From Microcebus murinus (Eukaryota; Chordata; Mammalia; Primates; Cheirogaleidae): a stretch of 64,000 nucleotides of DNA. Positions 35,597 through 48,730 of this stretch are shown in pieces. The notes under the pieces are model-generated. The model made no database searches, was not told where the DNA came from, and saw nothing but the letters and a program-made list of their open reading frames with translations. Position numbers and translations under genes: made by a program. Every line of letters starts with the position of its first letter. The first letter of the stretch is position 1. The stretch spans positions 29,042,727 through 29,106,726 of the forward strand of contig NC_134115.1 in the NCBI RefSeq assembly GCF_040939455.1, read 5' to 3'.

Positions 35597-36547
35597 CTAG
35601 GCATCATATATGTGCAGTCACATTGTAACCATGTGACAATGTCCATTTCTTATGTATGTATGCACAAGAAATTATCTTCAAGGTCTTAGAAGGACCGAGT
35701 ATGACAGTCTTCACCAGCCACAACCATGGTGGGCAATGGCAGTGCCTGATATTCCTTCCCGACCCTCACATGGTGGCATTTCCACAGGCCTGTCCCTGAC
35801 TCTGTCGTCTCTCTAGCACTCTCATACCTTTAAAATCTGTGCTGCCAATTCTTATCTCTTACTGAGTTCCAGACTGAAATTGACACTGGCTTATTAGACA
35901 TCTTCCCTTGAATGTCTTATAGGAATCGTGGACTCAATGTGATCAGTCCCGAACTCATTATTGTTCTCAATAAATCTGTCACTTTTGCTGTTTGCTTTGC
36001 TTAAAAAGAAAAAAAAAAAATTGACTGGAGGAACACATAAAGGGGGAACTGAAAAACCAGGGCTTGACAGGAACCAAGGCAACTCATTGGCCAACAGCTG
36101 CAGAACACATGGACAGCCTTTTAAGATGCTATCTTTGGATGAGTCATTCACAAATGCCTATGGTCCCCGTGTGTCTCTGCTCATGACTCAAATCTCCAAG
36201 AGTGATAAACTTATTGGCCTATCTTGGGCCATGGGCCCACCCGTGACTTTGACTCAGGTGGATGGGTCCTGATTGGGAGCCCAACAGAATCAGATGGAAT
36301 GGGATAGGAGTAACCCCTCAAAGGTAAAACAGAGTGCTATTACAGAGGAAAGAGGGAGAACGTCCTAAATATGGGGAAAATAATTTTATAAATATTGTCT
36401 ACATTTTACTGATTTAAACATCATATAAATTGCACATAATATATAAATAAACCCATTTGTCAAAAAACAATGCTGTACCTCATTTCTATTTTATTTTGTT
36501 TGATTTTAAAATTCTAATCATATATTTCTTCAATTTATTTTCTTTTG

Positions 36548-36700
36548 TTTAGAGGTGGAGTCTTACTCTGTTGCCCAGGCTGGCATGTGGTGGCTTGATC
36601 ATAGCTCACTGCAGCCTCACACTCTTGGCCTCAAGTGATCCTCCTGCCTCAGCCTCCTGAGTACCTGGGACTATAGGTGCATGCCATGAGACCCAGTTTT
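36548..36700 (-). repeat. Monomeric Alu-type SINE (FLAM-like)
   Basis: 'ggtggagtcttactctgttg' to 'gactataggtgcatgcca', antisense single monomer. Confidence 0.75.
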
Positions 36701-37021
36701 GTTTCTATTTTAATAAGCAAAGTAATTCATTGTCAAAATTAATTTGAACAGTTCAGAAGTTTATAAGTGAAAAGTAAAAATTTCCCTTCTCTAATCCACA
36801 CTTCTCTAAATACCCAGTGATGTTCCCTATAGGCAATTGCCGTTAACAGTTTCTTATGTATCAGAAGAAATATTTTTAGGTAGACAAGGCAGGCCTATTT
36901 CCAGAACTGCTTCCTTTCTGTATCTATCCCAATGTTACAATGCTTATTATCATGTGTGTCAACCCGTTTCTATAAATATTATAGCAAAATCAGTGGTACC
37001 AATGGATAGATGATCACCAAA

Positions 37022-37290
37022 AAAAATTTTTTTTCAGAATATTACAGGGGTACAAATGTTTTGGTTACATAAATTACTTTTGTACCATTTGAGTCAAAGT
37101 TATAAGTGTGCCCATCCCCCAGATAGTGTACACTGTACCCATGAGGTGTGAATTGACCCATCCCTTCCTCCCCCTCACACCTGCTTGATTTCCAATGAAT
37201 GATATTTCCATATGTGCACATAAGTGTTGATCAATCAGTTCCAATTTAATGGTGAGTACATGTGGTGTTTGTTTTTCCATTCCTGTGGTC
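37022..37290 (-). mobile_element. L1 3' end, 5'-truncated, older
   Basis: Antisense copy related to 34685-34960: 'attacaggggtacaaatgtt', 'gtgcccatcccccagatagt', 'cataagtgttgatcaatcag'. Confidence 0.8.
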
Positions 37291-37526
37291 ACCAAACTTT
37301 TTGTCAAGAAATGTAGTACATTATAAATTACTGAGATTAAACTCTTTCATCATCCTCTAAACTTCCTGACTCCCATAATGTATTTTTTTCATCTTTCATA
37401 TAACAGAGACTATGTCAATTTTTAAATAAGCGCATTACATTACATTAAGTTAATACTTACATTAAGTAAGCGCATTACATACATAATTCCCAGGGAGATA
37501 GAGATTTGCAGTTTTTTTCTTTTTCT

Positions 37527-37856
37527 TTTTTTTTTTTTTTTTTTGAGACAGAGTCTCACTTTTGTTGCCCAGGCTAGAGTGAGTGCCGGGGCGTCAGCCT
37601 AGCTCACAGCAACCTCAAACTCCTGGGCTCAAGCGATCCTCCTGCCTCAGCCTCCCGAGTAGCTGGGACTACAGGCATGCACCACCATGCCCGGCTAATT
37701 TTTTGTATATATATTAGTTGGCCAATTAATTTCTTTCTATTTATAGTAGAGACGGGTCTCACTCAGGCTGGTTTCGAACTCCCGACCTTGAGCAATCCGC
37801 CCGCCTCGGCCTCCCAGAGTGCTAGGATTACAGGCGTGAGCCACTGCGCCCGGCCT
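37527..37856 (-). repeat. Strepsirrhine-type Alu
   Basis: Antisense, full length to 'gcgcccggcc'; 'tgcag' plus a T-run on both flanks. Confidence 0.95.
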
Positions 37857-39374
37857 GCAGCTTTTTTCTTGTTTGAATTATGGAGGAATTTGTGTTTTTC
37901 TTTTCTCCCATAGAACATTTTGCAGATACAGAGGAAGTTGGAATTGAATGATCCAAGCCTTCTTATAGGATTAGCCATTTGGGAACTGCTATGCAAATAG
38001 TAAAGAAGAGAATCAGCTGGTGTGACTACCAGGGAGCAATTTTGGGGGAAAATTACCTTGATTGCTTTCCACTGGGTGTATGGGAAGTAGGGGGGGGGAG
38101 AACCACTCACCTCTTCATTTGGCCCCATAGGCAAGCTCCAAGCAGGACATTGTGGACACTTTGTACCCTGCTACTCTAATCTTTTCTGTTCAAATGAAAG
38201 GGTTTATCTGAATGCAAAGGGATCCCTATTTCCCTTGGCATGCTAAGGACTCCCCTGATCCCTTCAGGTCATAAAGAAAAGCAGAATGGAACATGGAGAG
38301 AAATAACGAGTGTAATTATTCTGTTGCTGGTTCTGGGACAGCTAAATACTTGATGTTCTGATCTGTAAACAAAGCATGGAGTCATTTATAGGATGCAGCC
38401 TAGCATCACTCTAGGCCCCTGTGCTTTCCTAATTGAACTTCAGAGACTAATGCTGCAAGAACTTGTCATGGAACGGCACAGTCTGCTTGTAAACAAATTG
38501 TCCCATTTCCCGGGCATGGGACTAATGGGACGGCTTGGCAGTAATTGTGTACCAATTTGTGTACCAATTCCCGCTGAATAATCTAGAGGTAAGTCAGAAA
38601 TGGGCAGAATTTTAGCTGATCTACTGTGATAAAAATGAAGAGGGGATCCCTGAGATTATGGGAGAGACTTAGAATTCCCATCTGCTGGAGAATTGCCTTG
38701 ACCCAAAGCACAGAGCGGCAATCGATCCCTCTGCTGTGTTCTTGGTGAGGGAATGTGGGTTTCATTTTGTGGAAACTGGGCTCCTCTGGCCATCAACAGC
38801 AGTCTTTCCCCTTCCTCCTCTTCCCCTCTCTGAATATACAGTTAATACCCAATTATTGTCCCAAGATTAAACCATAAACTCAGAATCAGGCCTTGCACAC
38901 GGTAGACACTTGCTTGAGTAACATCTACTGAACTGAGTGGCAATAATTCACAGTGACAGTAGAAACCTACTTGGAGTCAAGTAATCAGGAATTCCTGTCC
39001 ATTGTATTTGGTTCCAGCCTGCAGGGCTGGGGGAAAGGGCGTTGTGTTTACATGCAACAGCTAGAGGTGCTGTAGCCAGGGTGGGTCTTCAGTACCATAC
39101 AGGATTGGCAGAACTGACCGTCATGCTTAAGGGGCAAGAGGAAGAGAAGAAAGGAGGAATGGATGTGTCTTTGGTGACATGTTTGTGAAGTAGAACAGAA
39201 TCTATTGTACTGAATCAGCTAGGGAGGGCAGCTCAGAACTCACCCCGCCGTGGCTGAGGGCATGCTGACCTTCCTCTCCACGTGGGTGTCGTGGGCTGAC
39301 ACAGTGGCCTGAGGAGCGGTGGAGGGCCGTCGCTGACACATTTGTCTTCTCATAAACTTCTATGGTTTGTTTTT

Positions 39375-39685
39375 AATATTGATAGACTAAGTACAAGAAA
39401 GTCAATAAGAGTATAGAAGACTTGAACAACACTATCAGTCAACATGACCTAGAGACATTGATAGACCACTCTGCCCAACAACAGCAGAATACACCTTCTC
39501 CTCAGGCACACATGGAACATCTGCCAAGATGGAACATATTCTGGGCCATAAAGCAAGTCCAAATAAACATAGAATATCTTAAATTGTTCAGAGTATGTTC
39601 TCTGATCACAGTAGAATTAAATAAGAAATCAACAAAAGGAAAATTCTTGAAAAATCCCCAATATTTGAAAATGAAATAATATACT
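39375..39685 (+). repeat. L1 ORF2 fragment (pseudogenic)
   Basis: The frame at 39422-39679 resembles the L1 ORF2 endonuclease region (segments reading QNTPSPQAHMEH and KQVQINIEYLKLF). It is only 85 codons, without catalytic context. Confidence 0.6.
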
Positions 39686-39687
39686 CT

Positions 39688-39724
39688 TTTTTTTTTTTTT
39701 TTTTTGAGACAGAGTCTCACTCTG
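39688..39724 (-). repeat. 39-bp Alu 3' stub
   Basis: A T-run and gagacagagtctcactctg only; the rest of the Alu is missing. It is wedged between two L1 fragments of opposite orientation. Confidence 0.8.
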
Positions 39725-39725
39725 T

Positions 39726-40500
39726 TTTTGGTGATTATCAATAAAGCTGCTGGAAGCATTCATGTATAAACTTTTGGGTGAGTGTAAGTTTTCAATTTTC
39801 TTTTGGGTGAATGTAAGTTTTCAATTTTCAATTCCAGGGGTGGAATTCCTGGGTCATATGATAAGTTTAACTTTATAAGAGACTGCCAAATTAGGCCCAG
39901 CGTGGTGGCTCACACCTGTGACCCTTGCACTCTGGGAAGCTGAAGTGGGAGGATCTCTTGAGCTCAGGAGTGTGAGATCAGCCTGAGCAAGAGTGAGATC
40001 CTATCTCCACTAAAACTAGAAAAATTGGGTGGGCATCGTAACACACACCTGTAGTCCTAGCTAGTCTGGAGGCTGAGGCAAGAGTATCACTTGAGCCCAG
40101 GAGTTTGAGGTTGCTGTGAGCTAAGATGACACCACTGCACTCTACCCAGGGAGACAGAGTCAGACTCTGTCTCATAAAAAAAAAAAGGAAATTGAATTCC
40201 CCTCCCAACACCCTTCATATTTAAAACAGAAAAAAGAAACTGGCAAATTATTTCAGAGTGGCTGTATAATTTTGCATCCCATCAGCAAGGTATGAGAGTT
40301 CCAACTGCTTTACATTTTCATGAAGACTTGGTGTTGTCAGTTAAAAAAAATTAGCCATTTTAATAGGAGTGTAGCAGTATCTCACGTTGGTTCTAATTTG
40401 CATTTCTCTAATGACTGATACTGTTGAGCATCTTCTCTTGTGGTTATTTCTCACCCATATACTTCTTTGATGAAATGTCTATTTAAATCTTTCCCCCATT
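39726..40500 (-). repeat. Old L1 fragment, interrupted by an Alu
   Basis: Antisense L1 text: 'ggaattcctgggtcatatga', 'agagtggctgtataattttg', 'ctctaatgactgatactgtt'. A 29-base duplication lies at 39765-39830. Confidence 0.75.
39895..40190 (+). repeat. Alu, sense, diverged
   Basis: 'ggcccagcgtggtggctcac' to 'gactctgtctcataaa'; 'actgccaaatta' and 'actggcaaatta' flank it. Confidence 0.9.
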
Positions 40501-40990
40501 TTTCAATTTTAATAAACTATGGGGTATGATTTTAGATTCACAGAAAATTTGCAAAGATAGAAGAGTTCCTGTATACTTTTCACCCAGTTTCTCTTAATGC
40601 TAACATTTTACATAAGTGCAGTATATTTCTCAAAACTAAGAGATTAACCTTTGTATACCATTCTTCCTAAATGCTATACCAGATTTCAACAGTTTTTCTG
40701 CTAATGTCCTTTTTTTTCTCTTCCAAGATCAAATCTAGGATATTTAGAGTTTAAATTTTCTTCCCTTATTGTGTGTTTATCTTGGGTATTGTCATCTTCT
40801 TGAAGTTATGGCAAGAGCCTCTGACCTGCTTTATTCTGGGCTGTTCTCTAGGCCTTGTCCACAGTTGACTCTTGGGATTGATCTCCCTTTACCATCATCC
40901 TGGGCATTCCCTTCACCTCCCTCTTGGGTTGGATCTCCTGTTTTCTGGATCCTATGGCTTCCTCTTTCTTGGTTTATTATCTCATTTTGA
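40500..40990 (-). repeat. Old L1-like sequence (weak)
   Basis: 'tagattcacagaaaatttgc' and 'cccagtttctcttaatgcta' are L1M-like; the right half is unclear. Confidence 0.4.
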
Positions 40991-41071
40991 TAAAGCACAT
41001 CTTTTTGGAAGATAGAAAATGACTTTTACATGCATAACTTTATTGTACATTCATATTCTATTAATTTTCCA

Positions 41072-41595
41072 GGTGTGATGGAAAATTATGTATCAACTTG
41101 GCTTAGGCTAGAGTGCTCAGTTATTTGGTCAAACACTAATTTAGGTGTTGCTGTCACAGTATTTTGTAGATGTGGCTAAGGTTTTAAGTAAGAATAAGTA
41201 GCTGGTTGTTACTTAAAACCTTGTTGGCACCAATTGCTACCCATTGGTAAGAGTCAGTTCATTTTTAGTAAAGGAGATTACCCTTGGAAATGTGAGCGGG
41301 CCTCTCCCATCTGGTGGAACTCCTCAAGAGCACATATGAGGTTTCCTGGAAAAGAAGAAATTCTGATTCAAATCTGCACCATCAACTCCTGCCTGAATTC
41401 CCAGCCTGCTGGCCTGCCCTGTGGATTTTGGACTTGCCTTCCCCCTACAATTGCATGAGCCAGTTCCTTAAAATAAGTCCCTTAATCTATATTAAGTCCC
41501 TTAATACAGATACCTATATCTGTATAATGTATTTACACCTCTGCCTATATCTCTCCTATTTTGTTTCTCGGAAGAACTCTGACTAATACACATTG
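41072..41595 (+). repeat. LTR-like or hAT-like element
   Basis: 'aaaattatgtatcaacttgg' at the left and 'cggaagaactctgactaata' at the right are typical borders of a common mammalian interspersed repeat. Family uncertain. Confidence 0.5.
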
Positions 41596-41599
41596 TATA

Positions 41600-42420
41600 G
41601 AACTATAAATTAGAAATAAATGTCTCTTAGAAGTTTGAAGGCATTGCTCCATTGTTTTCTAGCTTCTAGTGATGCTATTAAGAAATTTTATACAATTGTT
41701 ACCCTTGAGCCTTTATAAAGAGTTAATTTTCACTCTTTGGAAGCTTGTGGAATCTTCCCATCATCCCCACTGTTCTGAAATTGCATGATCTAGTTTCATT
41801 TTTATCCTTTATGCTGGGACTCAGAGTTCCTCTCAATCTGGAAAGCCATGTTTTTTAGTTCTGGAAGATTTTTTTGATTTGTTTGATGGTTTTCTCACCT
41901 CATTGTCATTATCCTCTTTCTGGAAGTTATATTATTTGGATATTGGATCTACTGGAATGGTCTTCAAATTTTTTTATCCCTTTTCTCCTATAATTAATCT
42001 CTTTGGGAATTTTCTCAACTTCATCTTCCAATTGCTCTCTCTCTTACTAATTTTCACCATCATGCTTTTTATTTCTAAAAGCTGTTTTATGTTTGCTGAA
42101 CGTTCATTTTTGTAATAGCATCCTGGTCTTGTTTTATGGATGCCATATAGCCTAGTATCTCTGAAGATGTAATGGTAATTTTCATTCATTTTGAAGTTTA
42201 CTTCTACCTGCACAGTCCCTAGTTCCTCCAAGCTGTTTTTTTTCTGCTCACTTATTTCAGTTTCATTTTAGAGGATTTCCTTAGATGTCTTTTGATTCTT
42301 GGTTGTCTGCTCATTGAGTGGGGACTAAATGCTGTGAACACATAGGCAGGGCTTGTGGCTGAATCTCACTGTAGGATGCCTTGGCTGGGTCAATTGTGGG
42401 GGAAATTTTAACATTATTAT
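41600..42420 (-). repeat. LINE-like fragment
   Basis: T-rich text with 'ttggaagcttgtggaatctt', 'tctgaaattgcatgatctag' and 'catcctggtcttgttttatg' resembling an old L1 region on the antisense strand. Confidence 0.45.
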
Positions 42421-42759
42421 ATTATCTTTAAACTTTCCCCTTGGTAAGGGGAACCATATAATTTATGGTCCCAAAATGGAACACTGTTGAGAGTGAAAGG
42501 GCATACTGTTATTATACTTGAGTGTCAAGCATAAGTGCAGACTACCCCAGGCAAGATACAAGATGATAACCTACTTCCTGATAGTGATTTCTCAGAGTAA
42601 AGTCTTCAGTGTGGGTGCTAGAAGTCTGTCTGCAACTAGGAGCTGTGTGGAAGAACAGGCTCCAGGGTTCTCATTACTCGTCTTTCAATGTGTATGTTTA
42701 CGCCCCCAAGTTGGAAGCTATCCAAATGTCAGCAGAATAGATAATTGTGGTATGTCTCA

Positions 42760-43032
42760 CCAGCAAATTGCTATTAACTGATCAACACCTAAGTGGACAT
42801 ATAGGAATAACATTTATCGGGTGTTGGGCAGGTGGGAGGGGGAGGAGGGGATGGGTATATACATACATAATGAGTGAGGTGTGCACCGTCTGGGGGATGG
42901 TCATGCTTGAAGCTCTTACTTGAGGGGGGCGGGGGGCATGGGCAATATACATAAACTTAACATATGTACCCCCATAATATGTCGAAATAAAAATAAAAAA
43001 AGAAGAAAAAACCCCAAAAGAATTAAAAAAAA
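42760..43032 (+). mobile_element. L1 3' end, 5'-truncated
   Basis: Sense L1 3'UTR with its G-rich tract (42830-42855), the recurrent end 'cccccataatatgtcgaaat' and A-rich tail. 'ataattgtggtatgtct' (17 bases) flanks it at 42743 and 43033. Confidence 0.9.
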
Positions 43033-43035
43033 TAA

Positions 43036-43394
<359 letters not shown>

Positions 43395-43515
43395 TAAAAC
43401 TTATATTTTGAAACTAAATCCCCAAGGGGACAGTATTAAGAGGTGGGGCCTTTTGGAGGTGATTCGGCAGAGCCCTCATGGATGGGATTAGTGCCTTATA
43501 AAAGGTCTGGAGGAG

Positions 43516-43846
43516 GGCTGGGCGCAGTGGCTCATGCCTGTAATCCTAGCTCTCTGGGAGGCCGAGGGCGGGCGGATTGCTCGAGGTCAGGAGTTCGAAA
43601 CCAGCCTGAGCAATAAGCGAGACCCAGTCTCTACTATAAATAGAAAGAAATTAATTGGCCAACTAATATATATAAAAAAAAAATTATCCAGGCATGGTGG
43701 CGCATGCCTGTAGTCCCAGCTACTTGGGAAGCTGAGGCAGGAGGATTGCTTGAGCCCAGGAGTTTGAGGTTGCTGTGAGCTAGGCTGACGCCCCAGCACT
43801 CACTCTAGCCTAGGCAACAAAGCAAGACTCTGTCTCAAAAAAAAAT
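43516..43846 (+). repeat. Strepsirrhine-type Alu
   Basis: Sense; 'taaaaggtctggagg' flanks both ends. Confidence 0.95.
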
Positions 43847-44084
43847 AAAAGGTCTGGAGGGAACTAGCTAGACGCCTCTTTGCCCTTCCGTCCTTTCTGC
43901 CATGTGAGGACACAGCACAAAGGTCAGAAGCAGAGAGCAGCCTTTGCCAGACACCACACCTGCTGGTGCCTTCATCTGGGACTTCCAGCCTTCAGAACTG
44001 TGAGAAATAAATTTCCGTTCTTTATAAATTACCTAGGCTCAGGCATTTTGTGATAGCAGCAAGAATGAACTAACACAAATAGGA

Positions 44085-44284
44085 TAGCCCAAGGCAATGT
44101 AAAAGGATGAGCTTCCACTGCACACAAAATGAATACCATATGGTGCTGAACAACAAAGAGCCGAATTAAGGGTATACACTATATGATTCTATTTATACGA
44201 AGTTCAAGAACTGACAAAACTAATGTATGATGCTGGAAGTCATAATAATAGTTGCCTTTGGAGATGGCATTAATGGGGAGGGGA
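44085..44284 (+). repeat. Old L1 3' fragment, left part
   Basis: 'actatatgattctatttata' and 'gttgcctttggagatggcat' are L1 3'UTR-like; the rest continues at 44619-44760 after an Alu. Confidence 0.6.
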
Positions 44285-44618
44285 GGCCGGGTGTGGTGGC
44301 TCACACTTGTAACCCTAGCACTCTGGGAGGCCGAGGCAGGAGGATTGCTTGAGCTCAGGAGTTCGAGACCAGCCTGAGCAAGAGTGAGACCCCCGTCTCT
44401 ACTAAAAATAGAAAGAAATTAATTTGCCAACTAAAAAAATATAGAAAAAATTAGTCAGGCATGGTGGCACAGGCCTGTAGTCCCAGCTACTCGGGAGGCT
44501 GAGGCAGGATTGCTTGAGCCCAGGAGTTTGAGGTTGCTGTGTGCTAGGCTGACGACATGGCACTCTAGCTGGAACAAGACTCTAACAGAACAAGACTCTG
44601 TCCCCCCCCCCCAAAAAA
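44285..44618 (+). repeat. Strepsirrhine-type Alu with poly(C) tail
   Basis: Sense Alu whose tail is a C-run then an A-run (44602-44619). 'atggggagggg' flanks both ends. Confidence 0.93.
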
Positions 44619-45559
44619 AATGGGGAGGGGATGTGGAAGCAAGTGTAGGTTAGCTGGAAATGTTCTATCGCTGCTTTAGGTGCAGGTTACATGGGTGTAT
44701 GCATATGTAAAAACTCATTGAACTACACAATTCATAGTTGTGCAGTAACAACTACTGCATTTAAGTTATCCTTAATCATTAAACAAGGGTACCAAGTGTT
44801 GAGGTTTTCTGAGATAGTGGAGATAACACAGGTTGGCCAAGAGTGATTCAGGTGGGCATGAAGGGTTGGGGGATCATACACAGCTTTATGACATTTGAGT
44901 TAGGCCTTCAAATAATGGTTCCTCACATGTCTTGGGTCAAGGCCACTGTGAATTTGATGAATCTTCATGAAAGAAAAAACTCTATATATACCATGACATA
45001 TTCAACTTGTGTATATTATTTCATGGCCCTATTAATGTTTATCTATGACTTGCCTAGGAATCAGTAGGTCCTGGGCTAAGGACCTCAGCTTAGGTAAATG
45101 GGCAGATTTACAAATGAGAGGAGGATGAGTGGGTAGGTGAATGCATGCAAGGAAGGTGTCTGCTGGCATACAGGAATACGAGAGAGGGAGGCAGAGAATC
45201 CTCAGTCGTCCACGTCAGCAGAATTCCCTGCTGACATCCTAACCCAAGATAGATCCCAAGTACTGACTCTGTAGTTAAAATTGCTATTAATGCTGAGTAA
45301 CTGTGGCTCCAGGCTACATTTTGAAAGTTTATACCATGTTTGCTTGCAAGAATCAGCTTGCTTTAACTTGAAATATTTCACACCGAGCATCTTACTCATC
45401 AGGAATGTCTTTCTCCAGCTGCGATCATTTTGTTTTCTAATGATTTTTCTCCCAGCCTCTTAAGTTTCAGCCGCTGGGGACACTCACCGGGTGGTGTAAA
45501 CTGCACTAATTATTGAAAATAGTTATTGTCCCTCTCTGTGGAGTCCATTCCTATGAGGG

Positions 45560-45895
45560 AAATACACTTCCCATTGCATTGGCTTCAGACTTGTCAGTGT
45601 TACTCGCTCTGGCTGATGGAATGTGAGTAGAAGTGCTGTAGGCTACACCGAAGTAGACCATTATGAGATCCCACTGCTCGGTTCCACCATAGCTCTTTTT
45701 CTACTGCCATAAAAGTGGCATGTCCCATATAGGGGCTGTTCTGGACCCCAGAATGAAGAAGACTTCTGGAGCAGAGCTGCAGGTGGCCCCTACATGTAAG
45801 CGAGAAATAAAACTGTGTTGGTGAAAGCTACTATGATTTGGGATTGTTTGTTACCGCAGCATAACATAGTCAAAGCTGACTAACACACCAAGACA
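45560..45895 (+). repeat. MaLR-type LTR fragment (MLT1-like)
   Basis: 'ctctggctgatggaatgtga' and the end 'gtttgttaccgcagcataac' are typical. Confidence 0.55.
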
Positions 45896-46114
45896 TTTGG
45901 GAAAGACTCTTGGATGAGTTGAGCAGAAGTTGTTATTAAGTCTTTTCTCAGGGCTGGGAATTTTATCTTTCCATTTTCATCATCACAAGATTAAGTTTAT
46001 TTAAGATTCCTGAATAACTAAAAATGAGGACTATCTGGGTTATTTCTTTTTACTTAATAATAGAAAAAAAAATATATAAAGACCAGAAATCATTGGAATC
46101 AAGGTACCACCACA

Positions 46115-46873
46115 ATTGAGAACAAAATATTTTATTTCTCTCAATAAAACTATAGTTTACAGTTGTATTTACTAAATAAATTATATAATTTCTCCTTTAC
46201 AAGCAATAAACTAAATCACAAGTATTTCAAAGACAATGTATGTACACGACATAAGGCCTTTTATAAATAGCTTTGCTTTTCTCATTTCACTAGTAAACAG
46301 TGAAAAACTCTTTATAGAAGCTAGTTTTCTATAAAGTAAAGGCAGACCTATTACATTGATCTTTAAATGAAATCAATTTCAACTTTCATGACATGAGCTA
46401 TGATTATAATTTTGCAAAAAAAGCAGAATTTGTACTTTATTTGCCATTTTGCATGGATGGATTTTTAAAAAATATATAAGCAGATTACATATGTTGCTTA
46501 TGTATAATCACTGGATGCATGCAAAATGAAATAATGCAAGAGTCCATAGGAAAATAGCACTTCCAAGTCATAAAAGGTGATTGGCAATGGTAGAGAAAGC
46601 AGCTTAAATATAGTTCATGCAGTTCTTCACAGTTGAGCAAGCAACAGCAAATGATAGAATAGTGTGGTATTTTTCACATCCCTTCTACTGACCAGCCTAT
46701 AGATCAAGACTCTCCTGACATCTTGCAAACTCTCCTAAATCAAGCTGATCCTTTCTCTGTGTGAAGTGAGGCTCAGCCAAGTTCCTGTGGATGATTCCGG
46801 AGTGGAGAAACTTCTCTCCCGCAACTGTGTTCATGTCTCATCCATGCGTTCTGGTGGTCACCATTTTCTCTTA
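46115..46873 (-). other. PIP5K1B: PIP5K1B terminal exon: stop codon (46871-46873) and 3'UTR
   Basis: On the minus strand a strong pyrimidine tract ending tttccccag (46882-46874) is followed at once by TAA at 46873-46871. Joined to the preceding coding exon, which ends on the Leu codon, this gives ...DVYL and stop, exactly the human end. The exon then runs for about 750 bases of AT-rich, SINE-free sequence to a poly(A) signal. The assignment rests on the splice site, the reading phase and the known gene order; the 3' limit is inferred from the signal and is uncertain by tens of bases. Confidence 0.78.
46131..46136 (-). promoter_or_regulatory. Poly(A) signal AATAAA of PIP5K1B (candidate)
   Basis: The plus strand tttatt is AATAAA on the gene strand, placed about 740 bases after the predicted stop codon. 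Cleavage would be expected 10-25 bases further on, near 46110-46120. Confidence 0.6.
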
Positions 46874-47389
46874 CTGGGGAAACAAAAGAAAGAAAGCAAC
46901 TATGAGGCATCCATTTGTATCTTCTCCCCATGTGTGGGAACACAGGTTCATTATTTCTCTCAACAACTTGTGTCTGGAAAATGTGCAGATAGAAATGGGG
47001 GGCATTAGGTTTGGCATTCTTCTGCAATGATTGGCACAGCACATGCTTCTCTGGTGGACTCGCAACAAGTTATTTACATGGTTTCTCAAGATTAAGTCCC
47101 ATCCACCTCGGAGCATTGTGCTGGGAAGGACACAGGACACACTCCTGACCTCCAAGTGCATAGCCTTAGGGGACGTGCTGTGGTATTTGAGACCTAAAGT
47201 CAAAAAGAACAATTTGAGCACAGTCGTGAATGCATGAACATTTATTTCCAGACAATATCCCCTGTGCCCGGACAGTAAAAATATGTTTAGCAAATATTTA
47301 ACCTAAAATGGTAACCATTTAAAATCAGAGCCAGCTAACTCAACCTGTGACACTTGTACCATGATACATATGGGGAAATGGTACTATGT

Positions 47390-47640
47390 TCAGTCTTTAG
47401 AGACAGATGCATTTGGTCCAATATATTGATTTCTTAATTATTGTATCTATGTGACATTAAGTTAACCTTCCTTCTTTGCACCTAATCTGTAAAATGGAAG
47501 CAACAAATCCTACTTTATAGGGTAATTGTGAGGGATAAATTTTTCTACAGGAAAAATAAAGTATGTACACATACAATATATATACAAATTACATATATAT
47601 GTATATAAAATTTAGTACAGTGCCTGGCATATGATAGTGC
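47390..47640 (+). repeat. MIR
   Basis: 'aatctgtaaaatggaagcaa', 'agggtaattgtgagggataa' and 'agtgcctggcatatgatag' in sense order; a TATATG-rich run interrupts it at 47570-47605. Confidence 0.7.
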
Positions 47641-47896
47641 CCCTAAAATTGGGGTGAAGAAGGTTGGATGTGGGAATCACAGAGATCGTTCAGCTCAACA
47701 CCATCAATTGAAGGCAGAGAAAATTTGAGTACAAAGTTTGAAATGCTTGTGGAAATTATTAGGAAAGAAACTATGTCAAATAAAGAAAATTCTGGCTTAA
47801 CAATCAGTATTTTATCACGTAACTTGAGCCTACTATAATTTTTATTAGCTTACCATTTTGTTTTATATTAAATAATTTGATCACTCCTTCTTGTTC

Positions 47897-48183
47897 TTTT
47901 TTTTGAGACAAAGTCTCTCTCAGGTGCTCTGGGTAAAGCACAGTGGCGTCATTGTGGCTCACAGCAACCTCAAACTCCTGGGCTCAAACGATCCTCCTGC
48001 CTCAGCCTTCGAGTAGCTGGGACAATAGGCGGGCACCATGGCACCCAGCTGATTTTTCTATTTTTAGTGGAGACAGGGGTCTTACTCTCACTCAGGCTGG
48101 TCTCGAACTCCTGACCTGAAGCGATCCTCCTGCCTTGGCCTCCCAGAGTGCCAGGATTACAGGCATAAGCCACCATGCCCAGC
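47897..48183 (-). repeat. Diverged Alu
   Basis: Antisense with unusual left end 'tctctcaggtgctctgggta'; otherwise clear Alu to 'ccaccatgcccagctg'. Confidence 0.88.
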
Positions 48184-48404
48184 TGCTCCTCTTACTAGTC
48201 TAAGTTAGAAAGGTTTGCTTTATGCATGACATGCTCAAACTGTTACTCACAAATGGTCTTTCAGGAACAGGTGAGTGTCTGGTGCTGTAAACGATAGCAG
48301 AGGATAATGGGAAGTTGCCCACATCCTCAGGACAGGTGTCCATCGGCTTCACTGAGCCTCAGTCTGATAACTTTGATGGGTGGTGCAGATCTTTGCTCTT
48401 TTTT

Positions 48405-48730
48405 ATTTTTTTTTTTTTTGTGAGACAAAGTCTCACTCTGTTGCCTGGGCTAGAGTGCCATGGCGTCAGCCTAGCTCACAGCAACCCCAAACTCCTGGGC
48501 TCAAGTGATCCTCCTGTCTCAGCCTCCCAAGTAGCTGGGACTACAGGCATGCACCAGCACGCCTGGCTAATTTTTTCTATTTTTAATTGTTTGGCTAATT
48601 TCTTTCTATTTATAGTAGAGACAGGGTCTCGCTCTTGCTTAGGCTAGTCTCAAACTCCGGAGCTCAAGCAATCCTCCCACCTTCGGCCTTCCAAAGTGCT
48701 AGGATTACAGGCATGAGCCGCCACACCCAG
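48405..48730 (-). repeat. Strepsirrhine-type Alu
   Basis: Antisense; 'agatctttgctct' flanks both ends. Confidence 0.94.

Noticed and set aside
39422..39679. An 85-codon frame that might be a gene.
   Set aside because: It resembles a short piece of L1 ORF2 and is surrounded by other L1 fragments.
46871..47293. A 140-codon minus-strand frame ending in FFLLFPQ.
   Set aside because: It is the intron part before the PIP5K1B terminal exon; its stop codon is the predicted PIP5K1B stop, but the frame upstream has no protein similarity.
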